Assembly: GCF_040581485.1 (NCBI RefSeq) | Contig: NC_090134.1 | Span: 14,499,501 to 14,563,500 of the forward strand | Source of the DNA: Linepithema humile | Lineage: Eukaryota; Arthropoda; Insecta; Hymenoptera; Formicidae | Direction of reading: 5' to 3' | DNA: 64,000 nt | Part shown: piece after piece, positions 24,801-36,081 of the stretch | Layout: each line of letters begins with the position of its first letter | Position numbering within the stretch: the stretch's first letter is position 1 | The notes under the pieces: generated by a model | Databases searched by the model: none | Seen by the model: the letters and a program-made list of their open reading frames with translations, nothing else | What the model was told of the DNA's origin: nothing | Translations under genes and position numbers: made by a program

Positions 24801-25626
24801 AATATAGTAAAATTTTTTAGTAAATCTGACTAAATCAGGAATATTGCATATTTAAATAAATATTTTAACACTTTTTTTCTAAGACAAATCTAATTGTATA
24901 CAATTGAAGCAGTTAAAATTTCTAAATAAAAACCGAAAAAAGTATATACTTATCAATCTTCATGCTCATAATATTTATGCTATAATTAGTTCTTACTACA
25001 ATAAATCCCAAAGATATGTATAAGTCAAATTCAGAGAATTTACCTTAATATTTCTTAGTACTGCGAGTTCCTCCAGTGACGCTGCAATGAGCATTAAATT
25101 CTGACGTAATAACATTGACTGCAATTTAGTTCAGTGTATATAATTATCTTGTGAGTAAAGGACGCTTTTTAGAACAAGTAATTGCGCAGACTTACACTTC
25201 AAAGTGATGCATATTAATTTTTCCGAGATTAGATGAACAAACTTACAATTGTGGTTAAATCTTGATATGCCCTTTTTATTCTTAAATAGAATTTCTAATA
25301 AAATTACTAATAAATAATTTCTTTAAACAAAATTCACGATTATAATTAAGTGTATGAAAAAATTATTTACTGTTTTTATAAAACATTATTGTTACTCAAA
25401 TGTTTCAATTTTTTAAATAATATATATTTTAAAGTGTATTTAGCTTTTTATCACAGTTTTTCCTCATGAATTAAGTATACACAACAGGGTGGAAAGTTAT
25501 AAAGTAAACACCCTGTATATATACCGTCAGAACCTAAAGGATCGACATTACTAAGATTGCATAAGCAAAGTTAAGATTCTCAAGAGCGTTTTAGGCAATG
25601 TCCGAAATAAAACCTTACTATTTATT
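21899..25626. other. Long AT-rich stretch, probably intron or intergenic
   Basis: No supportable coding exon, RNA gene or large repeat in about 3.7 kb. An isolated ACACCCTGTA word near 25509-25518 looks like the remnant of a TA-element end. Confidence 0.4.
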
Positions 25627-25631
25627 ATTTG

Positions 25632-25687
<56 letters not shown>
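25627..25687. repeat. (TA)n microsatellite
   Basis: About 60 bp of uninterrupted TA dinucleotides abutting the left edge of the 1-kb palindrome. Confidence 0.9.
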
Positions 25688-25694
<7 letters not shown>

Positions 25695-26612
25695 GCAGCC
25701 ACTGCTTCGTAAGTCCTGACATTGTCTTCATATATATATATATTTTTTTTTTATTATATATACATATATATATATATATATATAATAAAAAGTATATATA
25801 CGGGGTGTTCCACCAAAAGTGGCCACCCCCTTTTATCTTTTAAATTAAAAGAGATAGACCATAACAAATATATAATATATCAAATTAAATGGTTCAAACT
25901 AAACTCTATTGTGAGCATAATAGTTGCTTACAAAAGCTATTCGTGTTAACGAACGGAAAGGTATGCATAATTTTTTTATAATAATGTGGATATTTTGATG
26001 TAAGAAAAGTTGTAGCGCTATTTGAAAAGAATACAACGATGTATGATTTAATATAAATATTTTACATATTATTTGAGTTTTATCGGCTTGAAATATCGCG
26101 ACGTCTACCTTGTCACTTTCGGCCCTTTTCACTTTCAACCCTGCGATATGGCCAACTTCAATAATTAATTAATAATTAACAGCGCTACAATTTCAATTGA
26201 CATACGTCAATTTCTAACGCACGAGTCAGAAGTTGGCCATATCGCAGAGCCGAAAGTGAAAAGGTGGACGTTGCCCGCGATATTTCAAGCCGATAAAACT
26301 CATATAATATGTAAAATATTTATATTAAATCATACATCGTTGTATTCTTTTCAAATAGCGCTACAACTTTTCTTACATCAAAATATCCACATTATTATAA
26401 AAAAATTATGCATACCTTTCCGTTCGTTAACACGAATAGCTTTTGTAAGCAACTATTATGCTCACAATAGAGTTTAGTTTGAACCATTTAATTTGATATA
26501 TTATATATTTGTTATGGTCTATCTCTTTTAATTTAAAAGATAAAAGGGGGTGGCCACTTTTGGTGGAACACCCCGTATATATACTTTTTATTATATATAT
26601 ATGTATATATAA

Positions 26613-26643
<31 letters not shown>

Positions 26644-26690
26644 CAGAGACAATGTCAGGACTTACGAAGCAGTGGCTGCCTTTATTTAAC
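25688..26690. repeat. 1-kb near-perfect palindrome (inverted duplication)
   Basis: Arms of about 465 bp (25688-26155 and 26230-26690) are inverted copies around an ~80-bp spacer. The symmetry includes not only the TA-flanked element (25801-26575) but also ~110 bp on each side: a TA/T-rich tract and the words GCAGCCACTGCTTCG / CGAAGCAGTGGCTGC, part of a transposase start. The symmetry therefore exceeds the transposon itself. Confidence 0.85.
25801..26575. mobile_element. TA-flanked Tc1/mariner-like foldback element
   Basis: Ends CGGGGTGTTCCACCAAAAGT and complement, each flanked by TA (25799-25800 and 26576-26577). The arms continue for ~350 bp to CGATATGGCCAACTTC / GAAGTTGGCCATATCG at the centre. 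No intact frame; the open frames inside are the same sequence read in two arms. Confidence 0.8.
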
Positions 26691-26798
26691 AATACATTTC
26701 CTGATCGTACGCTCATTTCAAAGTCTACTGTTCAGCGAACTGTAATTCGATTTCAACAATCAGATTCAGTTAAAGATGTGCAAAATCCAACCGGGTAA
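26652..26798 (+). pseudogene. Transposase N-terminal helix-turn-helix fragment (DUF4817-like)
   Basis: A 48-codon frame from ATG 26652 to TAA 26796-26798. It reads MSGLTKQWLPLFNNTFPDR, then ISKSTVQRTVIRFQQSDSV and ends NPTG. The pattern FPDR, then S-T-V-x-R, then a basic/aromatic stretch and a short S-V-K-D linker is the N-terminal DNA-binding helix-turn-helix common in insect Tc1/mariner transposases, comparable to DUF4817. A stop replaces the expected linker to the catalytic domain, and the next ~370 bp look like a mariner right terminus. So it is the start of a transposase joined to an element end by internal deletion. The start also forms the tip of the 1-kb palindrome. Confidence 0.6.
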
Positions 26799-27172
26799 CT
26801 TCCCAGTGGTGCACACCGAGTAATACTAATGCTGGCGGTACTGTACTTCTCGAGCCTCATAACTCGGAAAATACTTAAAGAAACTTTATTAAGTATACTG
26901 GAAAAAAACTTTATTATAGTGTTTTGAAAAGCTCTCGAGGTCAGCTACAAGAATATGCAATCAAAAATAGAGGTTTTCATTTTAAAATTTTAAAGTGATT
27001 TTTACGTGACTTTAATAACGTTATCTGAGGTCACATTAATATTGCCATGTAATGCGTCACTTAAAACTCAATAACTTTTATATGGAACATTTTTCTCGAA
27101 AATGCTTTATTTTCGAGATATTTGACTTTTGGAAAGTCCCGGATATTTCCAAGACTTTTTGGACACTATGTA
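26799..27172. mobile_element. Right terminus of a mariner-type element (solo end)
   Basis: Contains the usual subterminal wording of these elements (CTCATAACTCGGAAAATACT, ATTTTCGAGATATTTGACT) and ends GGACACTATGTA. No matching left end is found, so it belongs with the truncated transposase upstream. Confidence 0.5.
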
Positions 27173-27177
27173 CAATA

Positions 27178-27179
<2 letters not shown>

Positions 27180-27215
<36 letters not shown>

Positions 27216-27246
27216 TATTCGCAAAATAACAAAATCCCCCCCTCCC

Positions 27247-27306
<60 letters not shown>

Positions 27307-27325
27307 CGCGCGCGCGCGCGCGCGC
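27180..27325. repeat. Compound (TA)n-(CT)n-(GC)n microsatellite
   Basis: A TA run (about 27180-27211), then a CT run of about 50 bp (about 27251-27304), then about 20 bp of alternating GC. A GC-rich GAAGC/AGAGC-repeating tail continues to about 27375. Confidence 0.9.
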
Positions 27326-27375
27326 TAAGCAGAGCGAGGCAGTGCGAAGCGAAACAGAGCGGAGCAGAGCAGAGA

Positions 27376-28839
27376 CTTGCGCTTTAGCAATTCTCGTAAA
27401 GCTCGATAAATCGTTTAATAGCAAATCCAGCGAAAAGACGGAATCAACATTAAGCTAACGTCAGTCGACAAACACATAGTTGTGTGCCAGTGCACTGATA
27501 TCCATAAGCATAAGCAGCTTAACCGTCACACTATACGGACACATTCTGTGAAAGCAGTGAAATTTTAAATCCAGAAACTCGGTTTTGAAAAAAAAGAAGC
27601 AAAAATCTAGACTCATGAATGCGTTTTTTAAACAAAAATCAAATAAGTTTAATCAAGACTAATTAAGATTTTTATGTGTAATCTGAGATAAACTTCTTGT
27701 ACATATTTGAACAGATTCTAATTCTAAAAGATATAAATTTTATAAAATTATATAAAATTAGCAATCTTTTAGTCTTGTTAAAATAGCAAGAAAACCAATT
27801 AGTATCGCGGAAAATCAACAATAAAATCAATTTTACATTCAACTTCACGCACTTTTTCTAAAAACAAACATAAATTTGCTTATATTGCAACATTATGTTT
27901 TCAAATAATAATATCAGAAAACTTTAACTTGGTTTGCTTTGTTCTGTAACTTGCAATTTACTCTTCTAATTAAAACCGCCGACTTACTCCTTCCTGCCTC
28001 TCAGACGCGGAATTTACGAGCCGCCATGTGATATTTCTCGATGTGGAGTACCCAAGAAATTCTCCATTGTGTGGCTCGTATTTTCCGCACGAATAGAATA
28101 GGAACGTATACATTTGTATGCCGCATTCGGGTTGAAGAACAGTTTACAGCCGACGCTCAAGTGGCCAAATACATTCCGGCTATTGTGTTGCGCGTAATAG
28201 AATTTACGTATCTATTTAGCGCTGCGTCTTCATAAAAGACGCTAGAAGAATAATTGAATTGTCGTACATACGGCACTTGCCATTTTACTGCTATCACAAG
28301 ATACCGATTGCGAAAGATAAATCGGCTAAAGTGATCGCAAAAGCGTCTTCAAAACAGAATTACGACGCTCACCTATATATATATATGCAAATAACATATT
28401 TATATTACAATCACAAATGCACAATAACATATCTTAGAGGATAAAATATCCGAAAATCAAAAAACATGTTTTAGGTAATCAAGAAAGTTAGAATCAAAAA
28501 TTTGCAATTTGAAACGAAGATAATTAAACTACGAAGATAATTTTAAATATGTGGGACTTTGTAAGAAATCAAAATTCTCACAATACTTTCAATATATGCA
28601 ACATAATTGTATATATATAATCTTAATACTAAAATATTGAAGCTACAACAGTTTTTAAATGAGAAGCGTTTAAAATTGACCAATCAAATTGTCAAAAATT
28701 ATAAAAAAGCAATATGCTTCAAATTGTTAAAAATTGGCGCGTTAAACACGTGCACACGCGCGTTGCACGTTGCACATTTGAATTTGTTTGTAACAAACTT
28801 CATGTAAAAGCTTTTACAGTTGAATGCGCACCGCGTTTT
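27376..28839. other. No recognised gene; one CG-richer patch
   Basis: Mostly AT-rich. At about 28005 CTTCCTGCCTCTCAG looks like a splice acceptor, followed by ~230 bp of higher GC with frames of only 30-60 codons and no recognised domain. I do not call an exon. Confidence 0.35.
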
Positions 28840-28847
28840 TATTATCA

Positions 28848-29876
28848 CAGAGATGGGAATTAGTTACAACTTTCGGCTCGATTTTCTGATTGACATTTAC
28901 TGTCCCTCCTTGCCGTTTACATGCTAGCAACGAGTCGCCAAACGTGCTAACAACGCGCGTAACTTAGGCGCGCGATACTCAACCTCAGGAACGTCCATAT
29001 CACAAATGCAATGAGATCATAAATATAAGACAATAGATTTCCACATCACTTGTTAGGTACTATTATTGACGTGTTCTTTAACAATAGTACCTCACAGGTG
29101 ATGTGAAAATCTATGTCCCATATTTATTATCTTATTGTATATCACATTTGTGATATAGACATTCCTGAGGCTGATTGTGAGTATCGCGCGCTTTAGATAC
29201 GCGCGTTGTTAGCGCGTTTGGCGTAGAGTACCTCAAAGTAAGAGTACGGACAACAGAGCGCGAATGAGGCAAAACCAAAAACGCGTTGAAAAGCGCGCGC
29301 ATTTTCAAATATGCTCTGAAGTGTAAAACTGAAATTATATGTACATATAACAACGATTTTATACTGTATAAATTAAAGGAGGAAGACATGACAGAGTATA
29401 AATAGAATGAAAGTGAATTGTTTAATTAAAAATAGCATTGTAACTTGACAACTCTAATGTATCAACAAACAACTAGGTTATGTTATAACATTAATGACAC
29501 AAGAAATTAATTTTTTATTCTATTAAAAGGATATATAATTCCAATGCAATCCTTCTCCACTTACCTCTTCTCATTTATATTTTATTCTCAAATTCAAATT
29601 TAATAATAAAATTTTCGTACAAGATAACCTTCGTACAATCACACACAGATAAAACTTGCTCAAAACAGGGTAAACACAGATGGTACACACGGGCATGCAA
29701 CTTCCGCTTTTGCCTCAATTTGGCGGACCAATCATCGATCGTTACCCTGTTGTCCGTACTCTTACTTGAGGTACTCTAGTTTGGCGACTCCGTTGCTAGC
29801 ATGCGAGCGGCAAGGAGGAAGCAGGAGGCGTCAATCAGAAAATCGAGCCAAAAGTTGTAACTAATTCCCATCTCTG
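28848..29876. mobile_element. hAT non-autonomous element with perfect 8-bp TSD
   Basis: Ends CAGAGATGGGAATTAGTTAC and complement are flanked by identical 8-mers TATTATCA (28840-28847 and 29877-29884). The arms extend ~100 bp (to GCTAGCAACGAGTCGCC / complement). CAG-ended TIRs with 8-bp duplications define hAT elements. Inside lies a second palindrome (about 28925-29222). A stretch following it (29224-29268, AGAGTACCTCAAAGTAAGAG) repeats the inner part of the right arm (about 29742-29778) in inverted orientation. No transposase. Confidence 0.85.
28925..29222. repeat. Nested palindrome inside the hAT element
   Basis: Two ~140-bp arms run from ACGAGTCGCCAAACG inward to GGTACTATTATTG and the complement, passing through GGCGCGCGATACTC and ATCACAAATGCAATG. 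Confidence 0.75.
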
Positions 29877-29884
29877 TATTATCA

Positions 29885-31139
29885 CAATATCTAGCGGAAT
29901 TGTTAACCACGTACAAAGAAAATAATTTTATAAAGTCATTTTAATAATAGCACATAAATTATATTTTTTACAATTTGATTGATCAACTTTAAACACTTCC
30001 CATTTTGAAATTATTATACTTTCGATATTTTGATATTGAAATTTTCATCTTTAAATGACCTCAGGAATCTGTTATTAACGGATGATACATTTGATCTAAG
30101 ACTCTGTATATTTCACGAGATTAAATATTTGAGAATAAAAAAATTACTGAAAAATCTCAGAGAATATCAGAATACAAACAGCTATAATTATTTTAACAGA
30201 TCCAACTGGAAATTTAGAAATTTTACAAACAATAAGTTTGCAGAAAAAAAAATGGACCGAAAAATTAAATCCAATAGCCGAGAAATGTTGGATGTCTTAT
30301 ATTTCATAATAAAATTAATGAAATGGATGTATTTATCAATAAACCACACAGCAATCTCAGATGTTAAATAAATCACAAATATCTCATACATAAAGAAAAC
30401 TTTTCATTGGCAAACGTCGTTAGCGCTTCATTCCTTTTTCCGACAGTTGTTAACTCAATATTATCAGCAGCCCTCCTAAATTGAATTTGTGCTATCTGCT
30501 TTTTGAGTGCGGAAATTTGAAGAAATGTCACGGCAATTGGTATGGGAAAAAGCTGCATAATGGACGTTAAATTCAATAAATCGGCCAGAATATCCAAATA
30601 TAGCAAAGCGAGATATAATTATTTGGCATGTAATTCATTCAATGTAACGCAAATTTCGTCGATTATTAATTTTTGTCTGATAATAACAGTATTAAAACAA
30701 TATGTAATATAGAAAACTTATTTATGCATATCAGTCGACTATCATTCGAAAAATTCATCAATGATAGAAGTTGGTGCGTGATAAGTGATACGGTAACAGC
30801 CGAGATATTCGTGCGAGAAAGATATCTTATGATAAATAATATTTTTTTGTAAGCAATTTTATTTAGTTTTAAAGAAAAAAAATTGATCAGTTATTGTATA
30901 TCGCATATATCGCATTTTAGACGATTTGTATAGCAATTAATGCACAAGATAAAATTTTTTGCGCAATTTTACATGCCATTTAGCTCCAATGTCCAAGTTT
31001 AGCAAATCCAAATATTTAACAAGCAGGTAAATTAATCAACATAGAAACGTCATTTGTCGTGTCCAATCTTTTTTCTATTTCTCTTCTTCGAATATGAAAC
31101 AATAGATCAAATTACAAATTTATTACGAGCAATATATGC
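29885..31139. other. AT-rich stretch
   Basis: Open frames here (for example 30030-30371) are K/I/N-rich products of AT bias without a recognised domain. No repeats of note. Confidence 0.4.
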
Positions 31140-31620
31140 GGGATTAAAAATGATGTTACGGGTGGGTCCGCGCTAAAGGAAGGAACCTGTAAAGGATTAA
31201 GCGAATGCCGAGAGAGCGGAGGGGAAATTGCGGCGATTATGAGACGTAATTCGTCTCATAATAAGACGCCATTGTTGAAGTAACCTCCGGGTAGCCGCGT
31301 TACGTATGCATTAGCCAGAGCGAGTTTGCATACGCAGGGCGGAGTAGCGACGACACGTGTGCGATCCATCGTTTTCCGTGACGTAAAGTGACCGTACATA
31401 CGTATACACACGCCTACGCGACACCGCCGTCTCGCATATAACGGAACGCGCTTTAAAGCCGCCACTCCTCGCTATTCTTCTCCGCACACACGTATATATA
31501 TCGTCACACCATTTGACTCAAAACAATATAATTACAATTCAAAGTAAGTTTAAAAGAGGGTGTGTCTTTCTTCGTTCGTGTCCGCGAAAACGCTTGACAC
31601 GCGACAAACGCGGCGTGATG
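31140..31620. promoter_or_regulatory. CpG-rich unique stretch, possible promoter or enhancer
   Basis: Strong contrast with its surroundings: many CG dinucleotides, a perfect short hairpin TGAGACG/CGTCTCA near 31240-31258, a CRE-like GTGACGTAAAG near 31379, and several ACGTAT words. No frame encodes a recognisable protein. A promoter or first non-coding exon is one reading; this is inference. Confidence 0.3.
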
Positions 31621-31689
31621 AATAGTGTCTATATACGTATGTAGTAATGCTTGCATTATTATAGTAATTATCTTGTCACACGTAATGCC

Positions 31690-31760
31690 TCCCCCTCTCT
31701 CTTCTCCCATCCTTCCCCTCCCTTTTCCTTTTCCTTTCCCTTTCCCCACCCATCTTGTCG
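31690..31760. repeat. Pyrimidine-rich low-complexity tract
   Basis: A (CCTTTT)n/(CTCC)n-type pyrimidine run on the plus strand. The glycine/lysine-rich frame opposite it is an artefact of this composition. Confidence 0.7.
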
Positions 31761-31809
31761 CCTGCTTGCTTAACTGCATTTTTAATCCTGTCGTTCCCAT
31801 TGTAATCAT

Positions 31810-32690
31810 ATAGTTACGTATTTAAAATTATAAAGTAAAATATTGCCATCTGTATTTCCATATTTGTGAATATGTACTAGTCCTTTTTAGTCTTGTATAC
31901 ATGATTCTAACACGTATTTTGATATGTATTTAAAAATTTTGCAATAAAATATTAGAATATTATCATTTTTCATTTTTTATCACAACTCGATGACAAGAAT
32001 TATTTTATATACTATAAATGCAATTAATGTTTAAAAATTATAATTTTCTTGAAATATTTTGAATTGATTTACTAATACTAAAGATAAGAAAAATGGTTTT
32101 TCTTAACACGAAAGGTAAGAAAAAAGGTTTTTCTTATGTATAATAACTTTACAATGCAAATTATTGTACTTGGTTGCGATAAAAATAAAATTTTTTGCTA
32201 AATAATAACAAATAACTTCCTTAAACATTTTTCAAATGTCAAAACTTTTTTATGAATGATTTATTTGTTATGTAATGTGTACAAAAACACAAATATCTTT
32301 TTGTAGCATTAAATAATTTGAGAGAAAGATTAAAAAATGCTTTGCTTTTATTTAATATAATAAATAAATTAATGGTATAAAGAAAAGACTTGTTAAAAAC
32401 ATAGTGTCTTAATATTTTATTAAGTAAAAGTCGAATCACAACACTTGTCGCAGACGGAAAACTTCTCAAATTTATTACATTATAACGTACTCTGATATAA
32501 TTTATCATTGTATAATATTTAAGATTGCGCGGTACTGTTTACTTTTCATTTTATATTGTAAAATTGATATAAACTGTACGATGCAGTGTAACATCATCAG
32601 ATAAAGTAAATAATTTATGGTACACGCTTTTCAATGACACGTGGGCTCAAAGTGACGTCGAGAAATAGTGTAGGATAAGAGAGATAATTT
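31810..32690. other. AT-rich stretch
   Basis: Only a two-copy ~35-bp repeat (AAGAAAAATGGTTTTTCTT, about 32085-32140) is notable. Confidence 0.4.
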
Positions 32691-32695
32691 GTCTC

Positions 32696-32921
32696 GAGCA
32701 TAGACATAGTAAGTATAGACTGCTCATGGCGTTCGCAGAGTGTGTCGAGAATTTAGAAAGAGTAAGAAGACTTTGAATAGAATCCTTTTCTCTGTCACAC
32801 ATATTCCTCCTAATCGAGTTGAAAAGAGATAGCGATTCTATTAAAACTGCGTTCTCTGTACGCGCTTCGCTTAGGCGTAGAGATAAGGAACGAGCAGTCT
32901 ATATTTACTACGTCTATGGTC
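32696..32921. mobile_element. MITE with 30-bp inverted ends
   Basis: GCATAGACATAGTAAGTATA leading to GACTGCTC on the left mirrors GAGCAGTCTATATTTACTAC followed by GTCTATGGTCTC on the right. The ~165-bp interior is unique sequence without a frame. Confidence 0.7.
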
Positions 32922-33950
32922 TCAAGCATGATGGACCACCATCACACTTTACACTCCAATAACTCACCTGTAAATCTTTCCTCCGCGACGCTACACACTG
33001 CGACGCTGAATTTCATCCGATATAAGCAATTTATGGAGACGACACTGTTCGTTTTCTGCATGAAAATTTGTCACAGTGACTGACGATCAAGATTTTCGGA
33101 TAAAAAAAGATTTCATCGCGGGAATATCACCGCAGAGCTCCAAACTTATAAATTGGAAGCCGTTTATGTCGCGAAAGCCGTTTATACCGCAGCTACATTT
33201 TAAACATGGTCCAATACAAACATTGATTTGATTTCAATACAAATTATAAAAATAGGCATGCATTTTATTCTCAAAAATATTATAAGTAAAATATCGATGT
33301 AAATTGGTAAAAATTATTATGCTACAAATATATACAAAATATTACATATTAAATACATTACACACAAACAAGGTACAAATATAAATCGCTAAAAATTTCT
33401 TGCAATAAACAACAGACATTTACTTTTATCGCTTTTTTAAAGCAAGCAATATAGGTCACATACATCACAACGCAGCGTCGAGTTCTCGCATAGATTCTAT
33501 CAGCCGCAAGTGTCTACGCGATAATTCTTTTTACCCGCCCGAACAAACTTTGTTCAACAATGAGCTAATGCGATTTTAGTTTGCCGCAAAGTGTCAGGAA
33601 GAGAGACGTTTGAATAAATTTATACGCCATGTAGAGAAACTTGGTTGCCCTGCATAATATACGCGGACAAATTTCTCTGACAAATATGTTGTTTATACAC
33701 GGAAGAAAAAATAAAATATTAAATCTTGACTCTTATACATTCATCTTCGTGAAAATCTATGATAAATATTTATTCTTGTTTAGTCGTTGTATTATTTTTT
33801 ATATCTGTACATGCACACCGAATAACACAACATGAAAGACATTGTAACCACTTATATTATATATGAATATAATATATTGACTTACGAGAGAAATAAAGTT
33901 TAATTTTTTAATGATAATTGCTCTGACAAATTTTATACTTGTATATACAG
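32922..33950. other. No gene recognised
   Basis: Mixed composition, with slightly GC-richer unique sequence near 32960-33190 and 33460-33630 but no sustained frame. Confidence 0.35.
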
Positions 33951-33952
33951 GG

Positions 33953-34215
33953 TGAACAAAATCAAGCATTACAAATTTTTATCTCAAAAAATATTATTTC
34001 TTGAAATCATTATTTTCAACAAAAATTACAAAATTTTAAGAAGGGTATAAGGTGATGTTTTAGAAACGTTTGTAGATGACAATTTTCAAAGTCAATTTTC
34101 AACGTTAAATTAATTTTTTTACTAGAAACAAATATTTTTTATACCGGAATATAAGATTATTTAATTTTACGTATAGAACCTATCTTAATTTTATCTAAAG
34201 TCAATAGTTTAGAAA
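33953..34215. mobile_element. Solo terminus of a mariner-type element
   Basis: Begins TACAGGGTGAACAAAATCAA, then GCATTACAAATTTTTATCTC, closely matching the TIR of the element at 45291-46544. No opposite end is found nearby. Confidence 0.6.
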
Positions 34216-34692
34216 ATATCTGTGTGTTTTGTAATCAAACTAAACAAAGCTCAAAAGTGCTAATCACGCAAAATCCTAACCTATTTAACTTAACCTACCC
34301 AAGTTTGAGAGTGCCGATCAAGCAGTTGCTAACGTGTGCATATGTGTTCCTCTTTAAACCAAATCTAAGAATTTCAAAATATTTTCAATATAAACTAATT
34401 CTGATATTTTAGCGTAATAAAAAAATTAGAATACACAGAAGGCTAAATATTTGTAAGCAATCACTTGATTAGCACTCTCGAAATAAATAAATAATGTGTA
34501 AGACACGATATTGTCGAGAATTCAACAACTGTATTTATTCAAAGAGTCCCGTACAATTTGATACTTATCCATTTGCTCTTATGCAAGAACAACATCGATG
34601 AGATGTAATATTTGAAAAATATAACTATTATAACGATTCGAACAGAAAAGATAGAGTTGTTTCAATATCTGACCGGTAAATTTGCTATCTTA

Positions 34693-34900
34693 AGCGTGGT
34701 TTACATGATGCTTTTTTACTAGCTACTAGCACGCTAGTGTGCTAGCAGCTAGTGAAAAAGCATCGTGTATTTTAAAATTCAGGTAAACTAGCATGTTTCT
34801 TTCTCTCTCTAACTAGTCAAATTAAAACATTTCAACTTCATTAGCTACTAGCGCACTAGCGTGCTAGAGGTTAGTAAAAAAGCATCGTGTAAGCCACACT
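34693..34900. mobile_element. MITE with GCTAG-rich inverted ends
   Basis: GTGGTTTACATGATGCTTTT and TACTAGCTACTAGCACGCTAG mirror the right arm ending GCATCGTGTAAGCCACAC. The tips fold on themselves as well, because CTAGCACGCTAGTGTGCTAG is nearly self-complementary. Confidence 0.8.
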
Positions 34901-36079
34901 TTACTTAGCGATATTAGTCGCTGAATCGTGATTAATGAATCGACAGATCCCACGAAAAAAGTCGTCTTAACCGTCTATAACTATTAGCATGTCAACCACG
35001 GTTTAAAATCCGCGATAGAGACTCAAAATGCAAATTTAGAAAATTGTCTACGATATCTATCTACGATATCTATCCATCTGCATTCATGCGAGCTAAAGAT
35101 CTATAGATGAAATTTCCAAGAATTCTACTCCTGTCTTGTGAGCAATATCGATATTTTTTAAAAAGATACTATTTATTTCTAAGAATTTTTTTAGCTTAAA
35201 AGTATCGAAGTGTTTTGATATTTACCCCAAAAAAGAAAAACATTTTCAAAAATATAATCAAAAAAATTTTCAATTTCTTGACAATTTATAGGCATTGACA
35301 TTCATAGCAAAATGTATTGGATTTGTTCTCAATGCAAAGTAACTGCATCTTGTTGCTTCGGCTCTCCTTTCACTCTCACTATCTCTTACGCACAAGTGAC
35401 TTTAAATAACTTGAACTAAAAATCAAATATCTAGAAACTTACCAGAGATATTCACTTCGAGTGAATACGAAATTGTGCGAAAGTTTTTAAGATAGTGTGC
35501 TCCAGTGTGCACGCAAAGTTCAGTTTTAGTGAAAAACATTTTATATTTGACAATATGTTTTTTCGTGTCAGCACATTTTTTTAAGATCCATTATTTGCTA
35601 CACGGTTTAGAGGCGATAAAACACACGTTTCCTCACGATGAAGCGTTTCACTCCGTTACATGAGGTTATACAAAAAGTCTGCAAGGTATACTCGTATATT
35701 ATGTCGCCAAGAAAGTAAAAACGTTCACACGGACTTATCTACTTTGCTCAGGTATTTATCGTGTGTTCCATCGTATACACGCGTGATATATAGTGTGATC
35801 GTATATACGCATTTGTATATTTCATAAATGCAGAAGGAATTTATTTAATTTTACATTATATACAGATATATCTGTTTCATTATGCAAAATTTTATATTAT
35901 TGTGTCTATATTTTATTAAATTTTACATAATTTTTATATTTATTTTCAAATAACTGTATAAAAAATACTATGCTGTGTAACGAAAGAAAACATACAAAAA
36001 AACAGACAGACATGTTTTTTAAAAAATGTTTTATTAATATAGCATATGACATTTACTGTACATTAATCACATACGTGTA
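34901..36079. other. AT-rich stretch
   Basis: Only a short TCTACGATATCTA duplication near 35045-35075. No gene supported. Confidence 0.4.
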
Positions 36080-36081
36080 TA

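Noticed and set aside
25899..26477. Matching 73-79-codon frames on both strands
   Set aside because: Mirrored arms of the palindrome, not a duplicated gene.
27052..27458. Leucine/serine- and arginine-rich frames of 109-111 codons
   Set aside because: Produced by the (TA)n-(CT)n-(GC)n microsatellite; no protein-like composition outside it.
28005..28235. Exon after an acceptor-like CTTCCTGCCTCTCAG
   Set aside because: All three frames close within about 30-60 codons and no donor or known domain is visible.
31504..31813. Glycine/lysine-rich minus frame and complementary proline-rich plus frame
   Set aside because: Both are translations of a pyrimidine-rich low-complexity tract.
34224..34412. 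62-codon plus frame
   Set aside because: AT-rich sequence without domain or splice context; expected by chance at this composition.
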